DNA of 64,000 nt from Deltaproteobacteria bacterium (GTDB lineage Bacteria; Desulfobacterota; DSM-4660; Desulfatiglandales; Desulfatiglandaceae): NCBI GenBank assembly GCA_021737785.1, contig JAIPDI010000010.1, forward strand, positions 42,960 through 106,959, read 5' to 3'. Both the position numbers and the translations under genes were made by a program. Below are positions 19,462 through 28,629 of the stretch, piece after piece. Position 1 is the first letter of the stretch, and each line of letters starts with the position of its first letter. The notes below the pieces were generated by a model. The model was not told the origin of the DNA, made no database searches, and saw nothing but the letters and a program-made list of their open reading frames with translations.

Positions 19462-19505
19462 CGAAGGGATAGGAGACACCCCTATTGGTGGCTACTAACT
19501 CTTTA

Positions 19506-19533
19506 ATCATCAATCGAAAATCATCAATCGAAA
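19506..19533. repeat. Tandem repeat, two 14-base units
   Basis: ATCATCAATCGAAA occurs twice exactly, which is two heptamer pairs. It lies between hdrA and mvhD. Confidence 0.7.
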
Positions 19534-19554
19534 ATATCAAAGGGAGATGGTAGC

Positions 19555-19962
19555 ATGAATGACTTCAAACCCCGAATACTCGCCTTCTGCTGTTCCAACT
19601 GCGCATCGTCTGCCGCAACAGTCGCCGAAGGCATGAAAAAGGCCCTGCCGAACAACGTCAAGGTGGTTCAAGTCCCCTGCACCGGCCGGATCGAGATCCT
19701 GCACCTCCTCAAACCCTTTGAAGAGGGTGCGGACGGTGTTTACGTGGCCGGATGTCAGGAAGACAGTTGTCAATATATGGACGGCATTGCCAAGGCGGCC
19801 AAGCGGGTCGACCAGGTCAAAAAAATGCTGGAGGAACTCGATATCGAACCGGACAGGATTCGCCTGTTTCATCTCAGTGCCGGCAAGGGTCAGGAGTATG
19901 TGGAAGCCGCCTGTGACATGGTCGATAAGGTTAAGGCATTAGGCCCTTTCCTGCGGGCATAA
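19555..19962 (+). CDS. mvhD: MvhD-like hydrogenase iron-sulfur subunit (cysteine form)
   Basis: A 135-residue MvhD/HdrD-type [2Fe-2S] protein that passes electrons to HdrA. Cysteines lie at residues 12, 13 and 16 (FCCSNC) and in VPCTGR and VAGCQEDSC. Cys16 aligns exactly with selenocysteine 16 of the second copy at 48693. No hydrogenase large subunit is nearby. With MetV and MetF downstream, electrons probably come from, or go to, methylene-tetrahydrofolate reductase rather than H2. Confidence 0.9.
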   Translation: MNDFKPRILAFCCSNCASSAATVAEGMKKALPNNVKVVQVPCTGRIEILHLLKPFEEGADGVYVAGCQEDSCQYMDGIAKAAKRVDQVKKMLEELDIEPDRIRLFHLSAGKGQEYVEAACDMVDKVKALGPFLRA

Positions 19963-19990
19963 ACCCCTAAAACGCTGCGAGGAACGAACA

Positions 19991-20659
19991 ATGATTGTTG
20001 CACAACCAAAACCCATCAGGGAAATTCTTGAAATGGTAAAAGATTTCAGGAAAATCCTTGTCGTTGGATGCAAGGGCTGCGTGACCGTGTGTAATGTGGG
20101 GGGGGCCAAAGAGGTGGGTATTCTGGCGGCCTCCCTGAGGATTGCGAGAAAGCGGAGCGGCCATGCGATCCAGGTGGATGAACACACCCTGGAACGGCAG
20201 TGCGATCCGGAATATATCGCTGAACTGAAGGATATCGTCGGGGATTACGATGCGGTCATTTCCATTGCCTGCGGCGTCGGTCCCCAGTTTCTTTCAGAGA
20301 GATATCCTTCCACCAGGGTCTTCCCTGGGGTCAATACCCAGTTTATGGGAGGGGCCGAGGCGCACGGCGTATGGTCCGAGAGATGCGCCGGCTGCGGGAC
20401 CTGCGTGGTTCACTACTTTGGCGGGCTCTGCCCCATCGCCCGGTGTTCCAAGAGCCTTCTCAATGGTCCCTGCGGCGGCTCTTCCCATGGAAAATGCGAG
20501 ATCTCCAATGAAGTGGAATGCATCTGGGACACCATTGTCAACAAGATGACGGAGCAGGGGCGGCTGAACGAACTTCTTGAATTCAGGCCGCCGAAAAGCT
20601 GGACCACAGCCAGGGACGGCGGACCGAGGAAAATGATTAGGGAGGAACTGGTGAAATGA
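19991..20659 (+). CDS. metV: MetV-like zinc/iron-sulfur subunit of methylenetetrahydrofolate reductase
   Basis: A 222-residue protein of the MetV family. Cysteine motifs include VGCKGCVTVC near residue 25, RCAGCGTC near 136, and CPIARCSKSLLNGPCGG near 155. In acetogens MetV pairs with MetF and links it to an Hdr-type bifurcating unit. The RBS is GAGGAA. It overlaps metF by four bases (ATGA), which indicates coupled translation. A close paralogue of the same length is encoded at 49143. Confidence 0.88.
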   Translation: MIVAQPKPIREILEMVKDFRKILVVGCKGCVTVCNVGGAKEVGILAASLRIARKRSGHAIQVDEHTLERQCDPEYIAELKDIVGDYDAVISIACGVGPQFLSERYPSTRVFPGVNTQFMGGAEAHGVWSERCAGCGTCVVHYFGGLCPIARCSKSLLNGPCGGSSHGKCEISNEVECIWDTIVNKMTEQGRLNELLEFRPPKSWTTARDGGPRKMIREELVK

Positions 20660-21588
20660 GCGACTACAAATCAGGAAGCAATCTGGAAAAGGTCTTGAGG
20701 TCCGGACAGTTCGCTTTTACCGGTGAGTGCGGTCCCCCCCAGGGCGCCAACGTGGAACACCTCAGGGAAAAGGCCCGGCACCTGAAGGGGGTGGTGGACG
20801 CCGTCAATGTCACGGACAATCAGACCGCGGTGGTCCGCATGTCCAGTTGGGCCGCATCCCTTATTCTTGTCCAGGAAGGGATCGAACCCAATTTTCAGAT
20901 GGTCTGCCGCGACCGCAACCGGCTGGCCATCCAGAGCGATATCCTGGGCGTCTATTCATTGGGCATCCGGAACATGCTCTGTCTTTCCGGGGATCATCAG
21001 AAGTTCGGGAATCATCCCGATGCCAAGAATGTCTTTGACATCGACTCGATGCAATTGATCCATACGGTCAAGACCATGAGGGACGACGGGAAATTCCTGA
21101 ACGGCCAGGAGGTGGACGTGCCTCCCAGGCTCTTTATCGGCGCGGCCTCCAACCCCTTTGCAGAACCCTTTGATTTCCGGGTGTACCGGCTGGCCAAGAA
21201 GATCGCTGCCGGAGCGGATTTTGTCCAGACCCAATGCATCTACAACATGGATAAGTTCAGGGAATTCATGAAGCGGGCCGTGGACATGGGCCTTCACGAG
21301 AAATGTTACATCCTGGCGGGGGTGACGCCCATGAAGAGCGTCGGTATGGCCCTCTATATGGCCAAACAGGTCCCCGGCATGGATGTCCCCGACAGCCTGA
21401 TCCAGCGTCTTCGCGGGGCCGGAAAGGGAAAGGCGGCAGAAGAGGGCATCAAATTTGCACTGGAACAGATCGAGGAATTCAAGGAGATGAAAGGGGTAGC
21501 GGGCGTCCACCTCATGGCCATCGAATGGGAACACAAAGTACCCGAAATCGCCGAACGAGCGGGGGTCCTTCCGAGACCGGTGGTGTAA
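20656..21588 (+). CDS. metF: Methylenetetrahydrofolate reductase MetF
   Basis: A 310-residue TIM-barrel flavoprotein that interconverts methylene- and methyl-tetrahydrofolate. Typical segments are FTGECGPPQGAN at the N-terminus, NVTDNQ near residue 53, [12 protein letters not shown] near 83 and LCLSGDHQKFGNHP near 108. It is the last gene of the Hdr-MvhD-MetV-MetF operon, and a terminator follows 180 bases later. It works in the methyl branch of the Wood-Ljungdahl pathway in either direction. Confidence 0.93.
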   Translation: MSDYKSGSNLEKVLRSGQFAFTGECGPPQGANVEHLREKARHLKGVVDAVNVTDNQTAVVRMSSWAASLILVQEGIEPNFQMVCRDRNRLAIQSDILGVYSLGIRNMLCLSGDHQKFGNHPDAKNVFDIDSMQLIHTVKTMRDDGKFLNGQEVDVPPRLFIGAASNPFAEPFDFRVYRLAKKIAAGADFVQTQCIYNMDKFREFMKRAVDMGLHEKCYILAGVTPMKSVGMALYMAKQVPGMDVPDSLIQRLRGAGKGKAAEEGIKFALEQIEEFKEMKGVAGVHLMAIEWEHKVPEIAERAGVLPRPVV

Positions 21589-21592
21589 GAGA

Positions 21593-21641
21593 GGCGCAAG
21601 GTGCAAGGCGTAAGGCGCGGGGTATGAGGCGCCGGGTGCGA
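21593..21641. repeat. Heptamer tandem repeat, 7 degenerate units
   Basis: Units GGCGCAA, GGTGCAA, GGCGTAA, GGCGCGG, GGTATGA, GGCGCCG, GGTGCGA run without gaps right behind the metF stop. This is the longest array in the window. Confidence 0.75.
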
Positions 21642-21694
21642 GAGGGGTGAGCGCTTCAGCGGCTAAGCTGTTGAGCTGTTGAGACGTGCATCCG

Positions 21695-21729
21695 CTTATC
21701 AGCCATCAGCGATGAGCTATCAGCGATAG
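21695..21729. repeat. Heptamer tandem repeat, about 5 units
   Basis: Units CTTATCA, GCCATCA, GCGATGA, GCTATCA, GCGATAG. Confidence 0.65.
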
Positions 21730-21767
21730 CTTGTCGGCGCAAGACGTGTGGGTATCGGGTGGGTTGT

Positions 21768-21809
21768 GCCCGCAGGATCCTTCGATGATCGCTCCTGCGG
21801 GCTTTTTTT
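21768..21809 (+). terminator. Rho-independent terminator of the hdrA-metF operon
   Basis: GCCCGCAGGA (21768-21777) pairs perfectly with TCCTGCGGGC (21793-21802) and is followed by seven T's. Confidence 0.92.
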
Positions 21810-22043
21810 CTTGAATTTCCGATAAAAACATCCATAATAAACAGTCATGACAACAGGGTATGCCGTCCCCGCGCCTGAGACCAGGAACTGGTTTCAGTTA
21901 ATGGTTATCGGGAAAATCATAAGCCGGTGAGATAACAATATAACCGATAACTGGCGTGAAACGCATTTCCGTTGCAAAATGGGTTCCATCCCTAAATTCC
22001 CCAATTCGGGATCCCTCAATAGATCGACGATCCTAAGACCCCT

Positions 22044-22295
22044 ATGATTATCACAACGACAAGCGGACAGCGATTCGACACGGACCGGGACCTCACGGCA
22101 GGCGAACGCCATGTTCTCCAGAAGCTGTTCCTCTGGGAAGCCATGGCTTCCTCGCTACAGGAATTCAGAGAAAAGAAGAAAGCAGCTCTGTCAAAGGGAT
22201 GGAACAATTCCGGCCCCGTAGACCAGAGCGAGGCACTGAAAAAGATTATTCTTGATCTGGAAGCAAAGGTCGCCCTTCGCCTGAAGACCTCATGA
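22044..22295 (+). CDS. Small conserved hypothetical protein
   Basis: An 83-residue, mostly helical and charged protein without cysteines or membrane segments (MIITTTSGQRFDTDRD at the N-terminus, FREKKKAALSKGW in the middle). It ends 10 bases before the GTG of the histidine kinase gene, so it is likely the first gene of the signalling operon. No known family is recognised. Confidence 0.55.
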   Translation: MIITTTSGQRFDTDRDLTAGERHVLQKLFLWEAMASSLQEFREKKKAALSKGWNNSGPVDQSEALKKIILDLEAKVALRLKTS

Positions 22296-22305
22296 GGAAC
22301 ACCAC

Positions 22306-24291
22306 GTGAAAGCACCCCCTCTGAAATCAGATTCAGCCGCACGTGATCCTGCCAGCCTATTCCGTGGAGAACAGGCAGATCACCCCCTGCGCGTGGCCAT
22401 CGTCGGAGGAGGGAGGGCGTGCTGCAACCTGCTCAAGGTCCTGAATGCGAACCATCTGTCACGACTCAAAATGGTGATACTGGGCGTCGCCGATATCCAT
22501 CCTGACGCTCCCGGTCTTCTCTACGCACGTGAACTGGGCCTTTTTACCACAAGCGATTTCCGTCATCTCCTGGACCTGAAGGGACTTAACCTGCTCATCG
22601 AGCTGACCGGATCATCTGATGTGAGAGAAGAAATTTTCAGGATCGTGCCCCCGAACATCTCCATCATGGACCACATGGGGGCCAGATTGCTTTGGGATCT
22701 CGTCCAGATGGAGGAGGAGAGGATCCGGCTGGAAAGTGAACGTCAGGAACAGGATGAAAAGGAAAAGCGGTATTCTCAGGTCATCCTCGATTCACTTCCC
22801 TACCGAATTATGGTGGTCAACATGGACATGACCGTGGAAACGGTCAATCAGACCTTTCTTCAGGAATTTCATCTCACAAAAGAGGATATCCTTGGAAAGC
22901 ATTGCTATGAGGTGCGCTATGGCCTCGACCGGCCCTGTGGAGAGATAGGGCAAGCCTGCTATCTGGAAGATCTGAAGGAGATGAAAACCGAAAACAAGCT
23001 CATCAGCATCATCCGGGAGTTTAAGAATCAGAAGGGAGAAGAATGTTTTGATGTGATTACCACGGCCCCGATCTACAATGAGCAGGGTGAGATGGTCCAG
23101 TTGCTGGAGGCATCCAGAGATGTCACGCAACGGATCAAATTGGAAAAGGAGGCCCAGAAATCCAATATCTTTTTTCAAAACGTCATCCAGAGCGCTGTGG
23201 ACGGGATCGTTGTGGTGGATACCAAGGGAAATGTGCTCATTTTTAACGAGGGGATGGAAAACCTGACCGGCTATACGGCCGAGGAGATCATGGACCATGG
23301 TCATCTGAGCAGTTTCTACGACATCGATGTGGCCAAGGAAAACATGAGAAAGATGCGCAGCGACCAGCACGGTCCTGTGGGCAAACTCAATCCGACCAGC
23401 ATGTCTGTGACCACCAAAGAAGGTGAGGAGATTCCGGTCACATTGACCGCCTCCATCATCACCATCGGCAACAGGGAAATCGGCAGTGTCGGAGTATTTA
23501 CGGATATGCGGGAGGTACTCCAGATGCGGAAAGAGCTAGAGGATGCCCATCTCCAACTGGTCCAGTCTGAAAAAATCGCCTCTGTGGGGCGAATGGCGGC
23601 AGGAGTTGCCCACGAAATCAATAATCCTCTAGCCGGGGCCTTGATATATGCGGAACTGCTCAAGGAAAGGCTCTCGGACGATCCCCAGGCCCAAAACGAT
23701 ATCCAGGAGGTGATTCATCAGACCCTCCGATGCAAACGGATAGTATCCGAACTCCTTGAATTCAGCAGACAATCCATTGGGCAGACATCTTCCTTCAGTC
23801 TGGACTACCTCATCGGCCAGTGTTTGAATCTCCTGGTGAACCAGGCCCTTTTCCACAACATCCGGGTAATCACGGACATAGAACCGGACATGCCCGAAAT
23901 GGTAGGCGATATCGGTCAATTGCAACAGGTCTTTACCAACCTCTTCATCAACGCGGCCGATGCCATGGAGGGAAAGGGGCTGTTGACGATCTCTGCCCGC
24001 TATCAGACTGACCCCCCCCCCCGCTTTATCATCAAAGTGTCCGATACCGGGCCTGGAATTCCGATCGAGATGAGAGATAAAATATTCGACATCTTCTTTA
24101 CGACCAAACCCGTGGGCAAGGGCACCGGGCTCGGTCTGAGCATTACCCGGAACATTGTTCAACTTCACGGGGGGACCATGAGCATTGAGTGTCCTCCCGG
24201 CGGGGGGACCTCCTTTATTATTGAACTCCCTTTGGAATTTACAGAGACCCCGCCGGCCGAACCCGTTTTTCTGGGAGTGGATGAATCATGA
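22306..24291 (+). CDS. PAS sensor histidine kinase with N-terminal Rossmann-like domain
   Basis: A 661-residue soluble kinase. Residues ~27-140 form a dinucleotide-binding-like fold: [17 protein letters not shown], then [12 protein letters not shown] and [10 protein letters not shown], similar to NAD-binding dehydrogenase domains. Two PAS domains follow (~160-275 and ~285-410), then HisKA with the phosphorylated His in [11 protein letters not shown] near residue 435. The HATPase shows [17 protein letters not shown] and GTGLGLSI. There is no membrane segment, so it would sense a cytoplasmic cue such as redox state or a nucleotide. The start is a GTG behind GAGGA. Its stop overlaps the next gene by four bases. 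Confidence 0.85.
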   Translation: MKAPPLKSDSAARDPASLFRGEQADHPLRVAIVGGGRACCNLLKVLNANHLSRLKMVILGVADIHPDAPGLLYARELGLFTTSDFRHLLDLKGLNLLIELTGSSDVREEIFRIVPPNISIMDHMGARLLWDLVQMEEERIRLESERQEQDEKEKRYSQVILDSLPYRIMVVNMDMTVETVNQTFLQEFHLTKEDILGKHCYEVRYGLDRPCGEIGQACYLEDLKEMKTENKLISIIREFKNQKGEECFDVITTAPIYNEQGEMVQLLEASRDVTQRIKLEKEAQKSNIFFQNVIQSAVDGIVVVDTKGNVLIFNEGMENLTGYTAEEIMDHGHLSSFYDIDVAKENMRKMRSDQHGPVGKLNPTSMSVTTKEGEEIPVTLTASIITIGNREIGSVGVFTDMREVLQMRKELEDAHLQLVQSEKIASVGRMAAGVAHEINNPLAGALIYAELLKERLSDDPQAQNDIQEVIHQTLRCKRIVSELLEFSRQSIGQTSSFSLDYLIGQCLNLLVNQALFHNIRVITDIEPDMPEMVGDIGQLQQVFTNLFINAADAMEGKGLLTISARYQTDPPPRFIIKVSDTGPGIPIEMRDKIFDIFFTTKPVGKGTGLGLSITRNIVQLHGGTMSIECPPGGGTSFIIELPLEFTETPPAEPVFLGVDES

Positions 24292-25757
24292 ACGAGACAA
24301 TCAATATCCTGGTGGTTGACGATGAAAAGGCGATCAGGGATGGGTGTCAACGCGTGTTGACCGGGAAGGGCTACCAGGTCGTCACCGCTGAAAACGGTCG
24401 GATCGCCATGGATATCCTTTCCTCCAGCCCCATCGACATCGTACTTCTCGACCTCAAGATGCCGGTCATGGGGGGCGAAGAACTCCTTGAAATGGTTCGT
24501 AAGACATACCCGGACATCCCGGTGATCATCATTACAGGCCACGGGACCGTGGACACGGCCGTCATCTGCATGAAAAACGGGGCCTATGATTTCATTACCA
24601 AGCCATTTCAGATCGACCAGTTTCTCCTCACCATTACACGGGCCGCTGAAAAAAGACGCCTGGAGCAGAAGGCGACCCAGTTGAAAGAGGAGAACATGCA
24701 GAACCTCTATGACCTCAACCTGGAAAAAAGCCGCCTTAAAACCATTATCAACCAGATGGCCAATGGGGTCATGGTTACCAACCGCAATCTGGAGGTGGTG
24801 CTCCACAATCCGGCGCTCATGCGCTTGATGGAGATCTCAAGCCTGTCCGAAGGGCCGGTTCCCATTTCAGGAATCATCACCGATAACTCCCTGATAGATA
24901 CACTTAAACAGATCCTCGGCGGCGAATCGGCCCAGGCGGAATCCGTTTCACAGGAGATCCAGGCAGGGAAAAATGTCTTGAGGGCCATTTCCGCCCCTGC
25001 CTTGGGTCCCAACAACGCCGTTGCCGGAACAGTTACTGTCATGGAAGACATTACCGCCTACAAGCAGCTTGACGAAATGAAATCAGACTTTGTCAATATG
25101 GTGGCACATGAGCTCCGCAGCCCCCTGGTTTCCATCCGGCAGATCAACAGCATCCTTATAGAAGGATTGGCAGGGCCCTTGGATGAAAAACAGGAAGGGT
25201 TTGTCAAGCGAGGGATGAACAAGATTGACTCCCTCCTTGAATTGATTAATGATCTTCTCGATGTGGCAAAGATCGAGGCGGGAAAAATGGTCCAGCATCG
25301 GGTCCCCACCGACATGGGGCAGATCATAGAAGAGATCGTGGCCTTGATGGGACCGAGGGCCCAGGAACAGAAAATCCATCTCACCCATTCGTGCGAAGGG
25401 CTGAAGCCGGTTCTGGCCGACCCCAAGAACATGGAAGAGGTTATCAATAATCTCGTGAGCAATGCCATCAACTATTCGCCCGAAGGGGGTCGGGTAACGA
25501 TTACTGCGCGGGGTCTGGCCGAATACATGGAAATCAGGGTCGAAGATACGGGCGTAGGGATCTCTCCTGAGGAACTCCCCAAGATCTTCGATAAATTCTA
25601 CCGGGTCAAACATCCCAAGACCCGTCAGGTCATGGGCACGGGGCTTGGCCTGGCCATTGTCAAGGGGGTGGTCGAGGCCCATTGCGGCACCATCGACGTG
25701 GAGAGCGTCTTGGACAAAGGAACCACTTTCCGGGTCCTCCTCCCGATGATTGTTTGA
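24288..25757 (+). CDS. Receiver-PAS-histidine kinase hybrid
   Basis: A 489-residue protein with a receiver domain first (residues 1-125, phospho-Asp in LLDLKMPVMGG, Lys in TKPF). A coiled segment and PAS domain (~150-245) follow, then HisKA with VAHELRSPLVS, and an HATPase with NLVSNAINYSPEGG, DTGVGIS and GTGLGLAIV. This order, receiver at the N-terminus, suggests it receives phosphate from the kinase upstream and then acts as a kinase itself. The ATGA overlap with the previous gene implies coupled translation. No membrane helices are visible. Confidence 0.9.
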   Translation: MNETINILVVDDEKAIRDGCQRVLTGKGYQVVTAENGRIAMDILSSSPIDIVLLDLKMPVMGGEELLEMVRKTYPDIPVIIITGHGTVDTAVICMKNGAYDFITKPFQIDQFLLTITRAAEKRRLEQKATQLKEENMQNLYDLNLEKSRLKTIINQMANGVMVTNRNLEVVLHNPALMRLMEISSLSEGPVPISGIITDNSLIDTLKQILGGESAQAESVSQEIQAGKNVLRAISAPALGPNNAVAGTVTVMEDITAYKQLDEMKSDFVNMVAHELRSPLVSIRQINSILIEGLAGPLDEKQEGFVKRGMNKIDSLLELINDLLDVAKIEAGKMVQHRVPTDMGQIIEEIVALMGPRAQEQKIHLTHSCEGLKPVLADPKNMEEVINNLVSNAINYSPEGGRVTITARGLAEYMEIRVEDTGVGISPEELPKIFDKFYRVKHPKTRQVMGTGLGLAIVKGVVEAHCGTIDVESVLDKGTTFRVLLPMIV

Positions 25758-25816
25758 GCTGGATGCTGGCTTATTGGGTTCAGGATCCCTGTTTCCCGTG
25801 CTCCGGGTCGTTGACG

Positions 25817-25844
25817 GATAACTGACAACCGATAATTGATAACG
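25817..25844. repeat. Heptamer tandem repeat, 4 units
   Basis: Units GATAACT, GACAACC, GATAATT, GATAACG lie between the hybrid kinase and the sigma-54 activator genes. Confidence 0.7.
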
Positions 25845-25890
25845 ATTTCTTACGACCAACGCCTTGCGGCTCGCACCTGAAAACTTTAGC

Positions 25891-25917
25891 GCACTTTAGG
25901 CACTTTAGGCACTTTCC
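25891..25917. repeat. Nonamer tandem repeat, 3 units
   Basis: Units GCACTTTAG, GCACTTTAG, GCACTTTCC end a few bases before the activator's start codon. The nine-base period differs from the other arrays. Confidence 0.65.
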
Positions 25918-25923
25918 TTGAAA

Positions 25924-27285
25924 ATGACAAACACCCAAAACATCCATCAGGTGCTGGTCGTGGATGACGAATCCGTGGTCCGAACCGGCATCTGCAGAGT
26001 ACTGAGCGAAAAGGGAATAGGGGCAACACCGGCGGCCGGCGGTGAGGAGGCCCTGGATTATCTGAAAACCCGTCCGATAGACCTCGTGCTGCTGGACATT
26101 CGGATGCCGGATATGGACGGCATGGCCGTCCTCAAACAGATTCGCACCGCATACCCCGACACGGATGTGATCATGATCACCGGCTATCCGACCATCGACT
26201 CGGCGGTCCGCTGCACCAAACTGGGGGCACTGGACTATCTGGTGAAACCCTTCCGACTGGATGATCTGGAGGCGGCCCTTCAGAAGGCAAACCTGGGTCG
26301 TGCCTCATCTCAAAAACATACCGTTGTCAATCACGGCCTCAAGATAGATTCGGAAGAGCATCTCATCATCGGCCAGAGCCGCCCCATGAAGCGGATATTC
26401 GACAAGATCCTCAAGGTGGCGCCCACCGACAGCACCGTCCTGATAACGGGTGAAAGCGGCACGGGCAAGGAGCTGGTGGCCCAGGCCATCCATGCCAAGA
26501 GCCTTCGCAAAGAACGGGAATTCGTTGCAGTCGATTGCTCTTCCCTTGTGGAAACCCTCCTCGAAAGCGAGCTGTTCGGACATGTCAAAGGTTCTTTCAC
26601 CGGGGCCCACCAGACCAAACACGGCTTTTTTGAACTGGCGAATCACGGCACCTTCTTCTTTGACGAAGTGGCAAACTTGAGCCTGAATATCCAGGCCAAG
26701 CTCCTCAGGGTGATTCAGGAGCGGGAGTTCATGAAGGTCGGGGATCAACAGAAGATCAATCTCGATATCCGGATCGTCTCAGCCTCCAACAGTGAGCTTA
26801 CAGAATCGATCCGAAAGGGAACGTTCAGGGAGGATCTGTATTACCGGTTGAGCGTGGTGCCGATACATCTTCCCCCGCTCAGGGAAAGAAGGGAGGATAT
26901 CCCTCTCCTCATCCGCCACTATATCGACAAATTGAGCCGTAAAATGAAGAAATCGCGCCTGGAAGTATCCTCAGAGGCCATGGATATCCTGTCGGAGTAT
27001 GCCTGGCCAGGCAATGTAAGGGAACTGGAACATACCATGGAACGAATCCTCATCCTTGAGGATACCGATATGATACGGGCCGCGAACCTGCCGACGTTTA
27101 TCACCCAGAGACAGGGAGATCTACAGATGTTTTCCGAAGAGCCTTTCTCTCTGGAGCAATTGGAGAAAAAATATATCGCCTTTGTGCTCAAGCGAACCAA
27201 AGGAAAAAAGACCGAGGCAGCCGACATCCTCGGGATCAACCGCAAGACCCTGGCGGCCAAGATCAAGAAGTTCGGCATTGAGTGA
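25924..27285 (+). CDS. Sigma-54-dependent NtrC-family response regulator
   Basis: A 453-residue activator. The receiver domain has its phospho-Asp in LLDIRMPDMDG near residue 55. The AAA+ domain (~140-375) has Walker A GESGTGKE, the sigma-54-contacting loop GSFTGAH, and a Walker B region FFDEVANL. The C-terminal Fis-type helix-turn-helix includes TEAADILGINRKTLAAKIKKFGIE. It should activate RpoN-dependent promoters when phosphorylated by the two kinases upstream. The ATG lacks a clear ribosome site, and a TTG six bases earlier is also possible; the nonamer repeat fills the place where a ribosome site would be. Confidence 0.93.
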   Translation: MTNTQNIHQVLVVDDESVVRTGICRVLSEKGIGATPAAGGEEALDYLKTRPIDLVLLDIRMPDMDGMAVLKQIRTAYPDTDVIMITGYPTIDSAVRCTKLGALDYLVKPFRLDDLEAALQKANLGRASSQKHTVVNHGLKIDSEEHLIIGQSRPMKRIFDKILKVAPTDSTVLITGESGTGKELVAQAIHAKSLRKEREFVAVDCSSLVETLLESELFGHVKGSFTGAHQTKHGFFELANHGTFFFDEVANLSLNIQAKLLRVIQEREFMKVGDQQKINLDIRIVSASNSELTESIRKGTFREDLYYRLSVVPIHLPPLRERREDIPLLIRHYIDKLSRKMKKSRLEVSSEAMDILSEYAWPGNVRELEHTMERILILEDTDMIRAANLPTFITQRQGDLQMFSEEPFSLEQLEKKYIAFVLKRTKGKKTEAADILGINRKTLAAKIKKFGIE

Positions 27286-27425
27286 AGCAGGCGCCTTCAA
27301 TAGGCATCAAGTTTAACGTCAGGGATAGAGATAGTGTTTCCAGTCTCCCTGGCAACGTCTGATCCCGTGAAGAGTCGACGTTCAAGGGTTTATTTCCTCA
27401 GTTGTTACGACCGTTAATTTTACCT

Positions 27426-27495
27426 TATTTCCGGTTAGTTAGCCCTCCGCCACACCTTTCGCTTGCAATTGAATTTTAAAGGATGTCCCGTTGCC
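27426..27495. repeat. Dispersed ~70-bp repeat, copy 1
   Basis: It is near-identical and in the same orientation to 56553-56623. Shared blocks include TATTTCCGGTTAGTTAGCCC, CTTGCAATTGAATTTTAAA and GTCCCG-TGCC. It could be the end of a decayed mobile element. No inverted ends or transposase are visible. Confidence 0.75.
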
Positions 27496-27705
27496 CGTAA
27501 ATGCAAAGATGTAAAGATATTGTCAGTGCCCTATTTTGCCTCGATCCTCTTGGAAAACCTAAACACCTTACCGCGTCCCCATTCTCACATTCTCACGAAA
27601 GCAGATGAAAGAACGTATCTTGGCCCTACAGCGAGCCGCGTTGACAACCGAACAATCGGGTAAAATGGAAAAATCCAACCGAAAATGACGCTAAAGAAAA
27701 AACAC

Positions 27706-27733
27706 TTGACAGCGGCCATGCCTAACGTATATG
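27706..27733 (+). promoter_or_regulatory. Sigma-70-like promoter of the iclR-type gene
   Basis: TTGACA at 27706-27711 and TATATG at 27728-27733 are 16 bases apart. The palindromic operator begins five bases downstream, across the expected start of transcription. Confidence 0.6.
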
Positions 27734-27737
27734 TTGA

Positions 27738-27764
27738 ACATCGTTCCATGTAATGAAACGATGT
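27738..27764. promoter_or_regulatory. Palindromic operator 1 (IclR-type)
   Basis: Two 12-base arms around GTA, with one mismatch. The core is GTTCCAT-GTA-ATGAAAC and the outer arms are ACATC and GATGT. The same core, made perfect, recurs at 28581-28597. Its position over the likely transcription start suggests autorepression. Confidence 0.7.
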
Positions 27765-27787
27765 TTGTTGAACAGAAGGAATGCAGT

Positions 27788-28567
27788 GTGGGAAATACAA
27801 AGACAGGGGCACTTGCAAAGGCCCTCCAGGTCATTGAGCTACTAAGCAGGAATCCAAAAGGGTTGGCTCTCGTTGATATGAGCAAGACACTTGGCTTTCC
27901 GAAAAGCACAATTCATCACATGTTGCAGCCCCTTCTCCTAAACGATTACATCTCGCAGGACGATGACACAAAAAAGTATTCCTTAGGATTGCGGTTCCTG
28001 GAAATATCGTCAAGGATCCTGGCAGATTTTGATATTAGGGAGAGGGCCAGAAGATATCTGATCCAGCTCCACGAGAAGTGCCATGAGGTTGTCCATCTAT
28101 ATCTTTTAAGGAATGGCAAAATTGTCTGTATTGACAAGATGGGTGCGGCCGCAGGAGGACTCTCTATCTCGTCCTATGTGGGGTGGTCCACCGAGCCGCA
28201 TGCCTCTGCTGCAGGGAAAGTGCTTCTTTCCCAGTTAACCAATGAAGAGATTGGGGAAATCTACCCCGATGGCCTGCTAAAGCCTTATGGAAAAAACACC
28301 ATCACTAATTTGAATCAGCTGTTCAAGGAACTGGCATTGGTGCGAAAGCGCGGATATGCCATTGATGATGAGGAATATTATGAGGGCGTTCGGTGTATCG
28401 GTGTGCCTGTTAGATCAAGAGGACATATTGTTGCGAGCATAAGCGTTACAGGTTCCATCTTCAGCATGACCATGAAAAGAATCGAGGCGGGGCTCATTGA
28501 CTTGGTTAGGGAGACCGGCGAAAGCATCTCAAGAGAGCTGAGCAATGTGCCTGTAGGATCTGTTTGA
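27788..28567 (+). CDS. IclR-family transcriptional regulator
   Basis: A 259-residue regulator. The N-terminal winged helix-turn-helix has ALAKALQVIELLSRNPKGLAL and LGFPKSTIHHMLQPL. The C-terminal effector domain shows HASAAGKVLLSQL, GYAIDDEEYYEGVRCIGVPV and the IASISVTGS-type strand (VASISVTGS). I chose the GTG after AAGGA. Upstream ATGs at 27731 and 27761 lie before or inside the operator and lack a ribosome site. It likely controls itself and the following oxidoreductase operon through two matching palindromes. The effector may be the substrate of the downstream pathway. Confidence 0.88.
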   Translation: MGNTKTGALAKALQVIELLSRNPKGLALVDMSKTLGFPKSTIHHMLQPLLLNDYISQDDDTKKYSLGLRFLEISSRILADFDIRERARRYLIQLHEKCHEVVHLYLLRNGKIVCIDKMGAAAGGLSISSYVGWSTEPHASAAGKVLLSQLTNEEIGEIYPDGLLKPYGKNTITNLNQLFKELALVRKRGYAIDDEEYYEGVRCIGVPVRSRGHIVASISVTGSIFSMTMKRIEAGLIDLVRETGESISRELSNVPVGSV

Positions 28568-28597
28568 TTGGGTAAATGCCGTTTCATATTATGAAAC
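28564..28597 (+). promoter_or_regulatory. Oxidoreductase operon promoter with palindromic operator 2
   Basis: TTGATT (28564-28569) and TATTAT (28587-28592) are spaced by 17 bases. The perfect palindrome GTTTCATATTATGAAAC (28581-28597) covers the -10 element. Binding by the upstream IclR-type protein would block RNA polymerase. Confidence 0.7.
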
Positions 28598-28629
28598 AGC
28601 ATTCGAGGTCGATGGAGATAGAGGGATTG

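Larger units (their letters stand above)
21589..22043. other. Intergenic region after the first Hdr operon
   Basis: About 455 bases holding two heptamer arrays (21593-21641 and 21695-21729) and a strong terminator (21768-21809). The remaining 230 bases before the small gene at 22044 are A/T-richer and presumably carry its promoter. No RNA gene is evident. Confidence 0.5.
27286..27787. other. Intergenic region with dispersed repeat and iclR control sites
   Basis: About 500 bases. It holds copy 1 of a 70-bp dispersed repeat (27426-27495), a promoter-like pair (27706-27733) and a 27-bp palindromic operator (27738-27764). Short frames in it are not convincing genes. The base composition becomes visibly richer in A/T, which may mark the left edge of the catabolic island. 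Confidence 0.5.

Noticed and set aside
21593..21729. CRISPR-like array
   Set aside because: The repeats are seven bases long and contiguous, with no spacers or cas genes.
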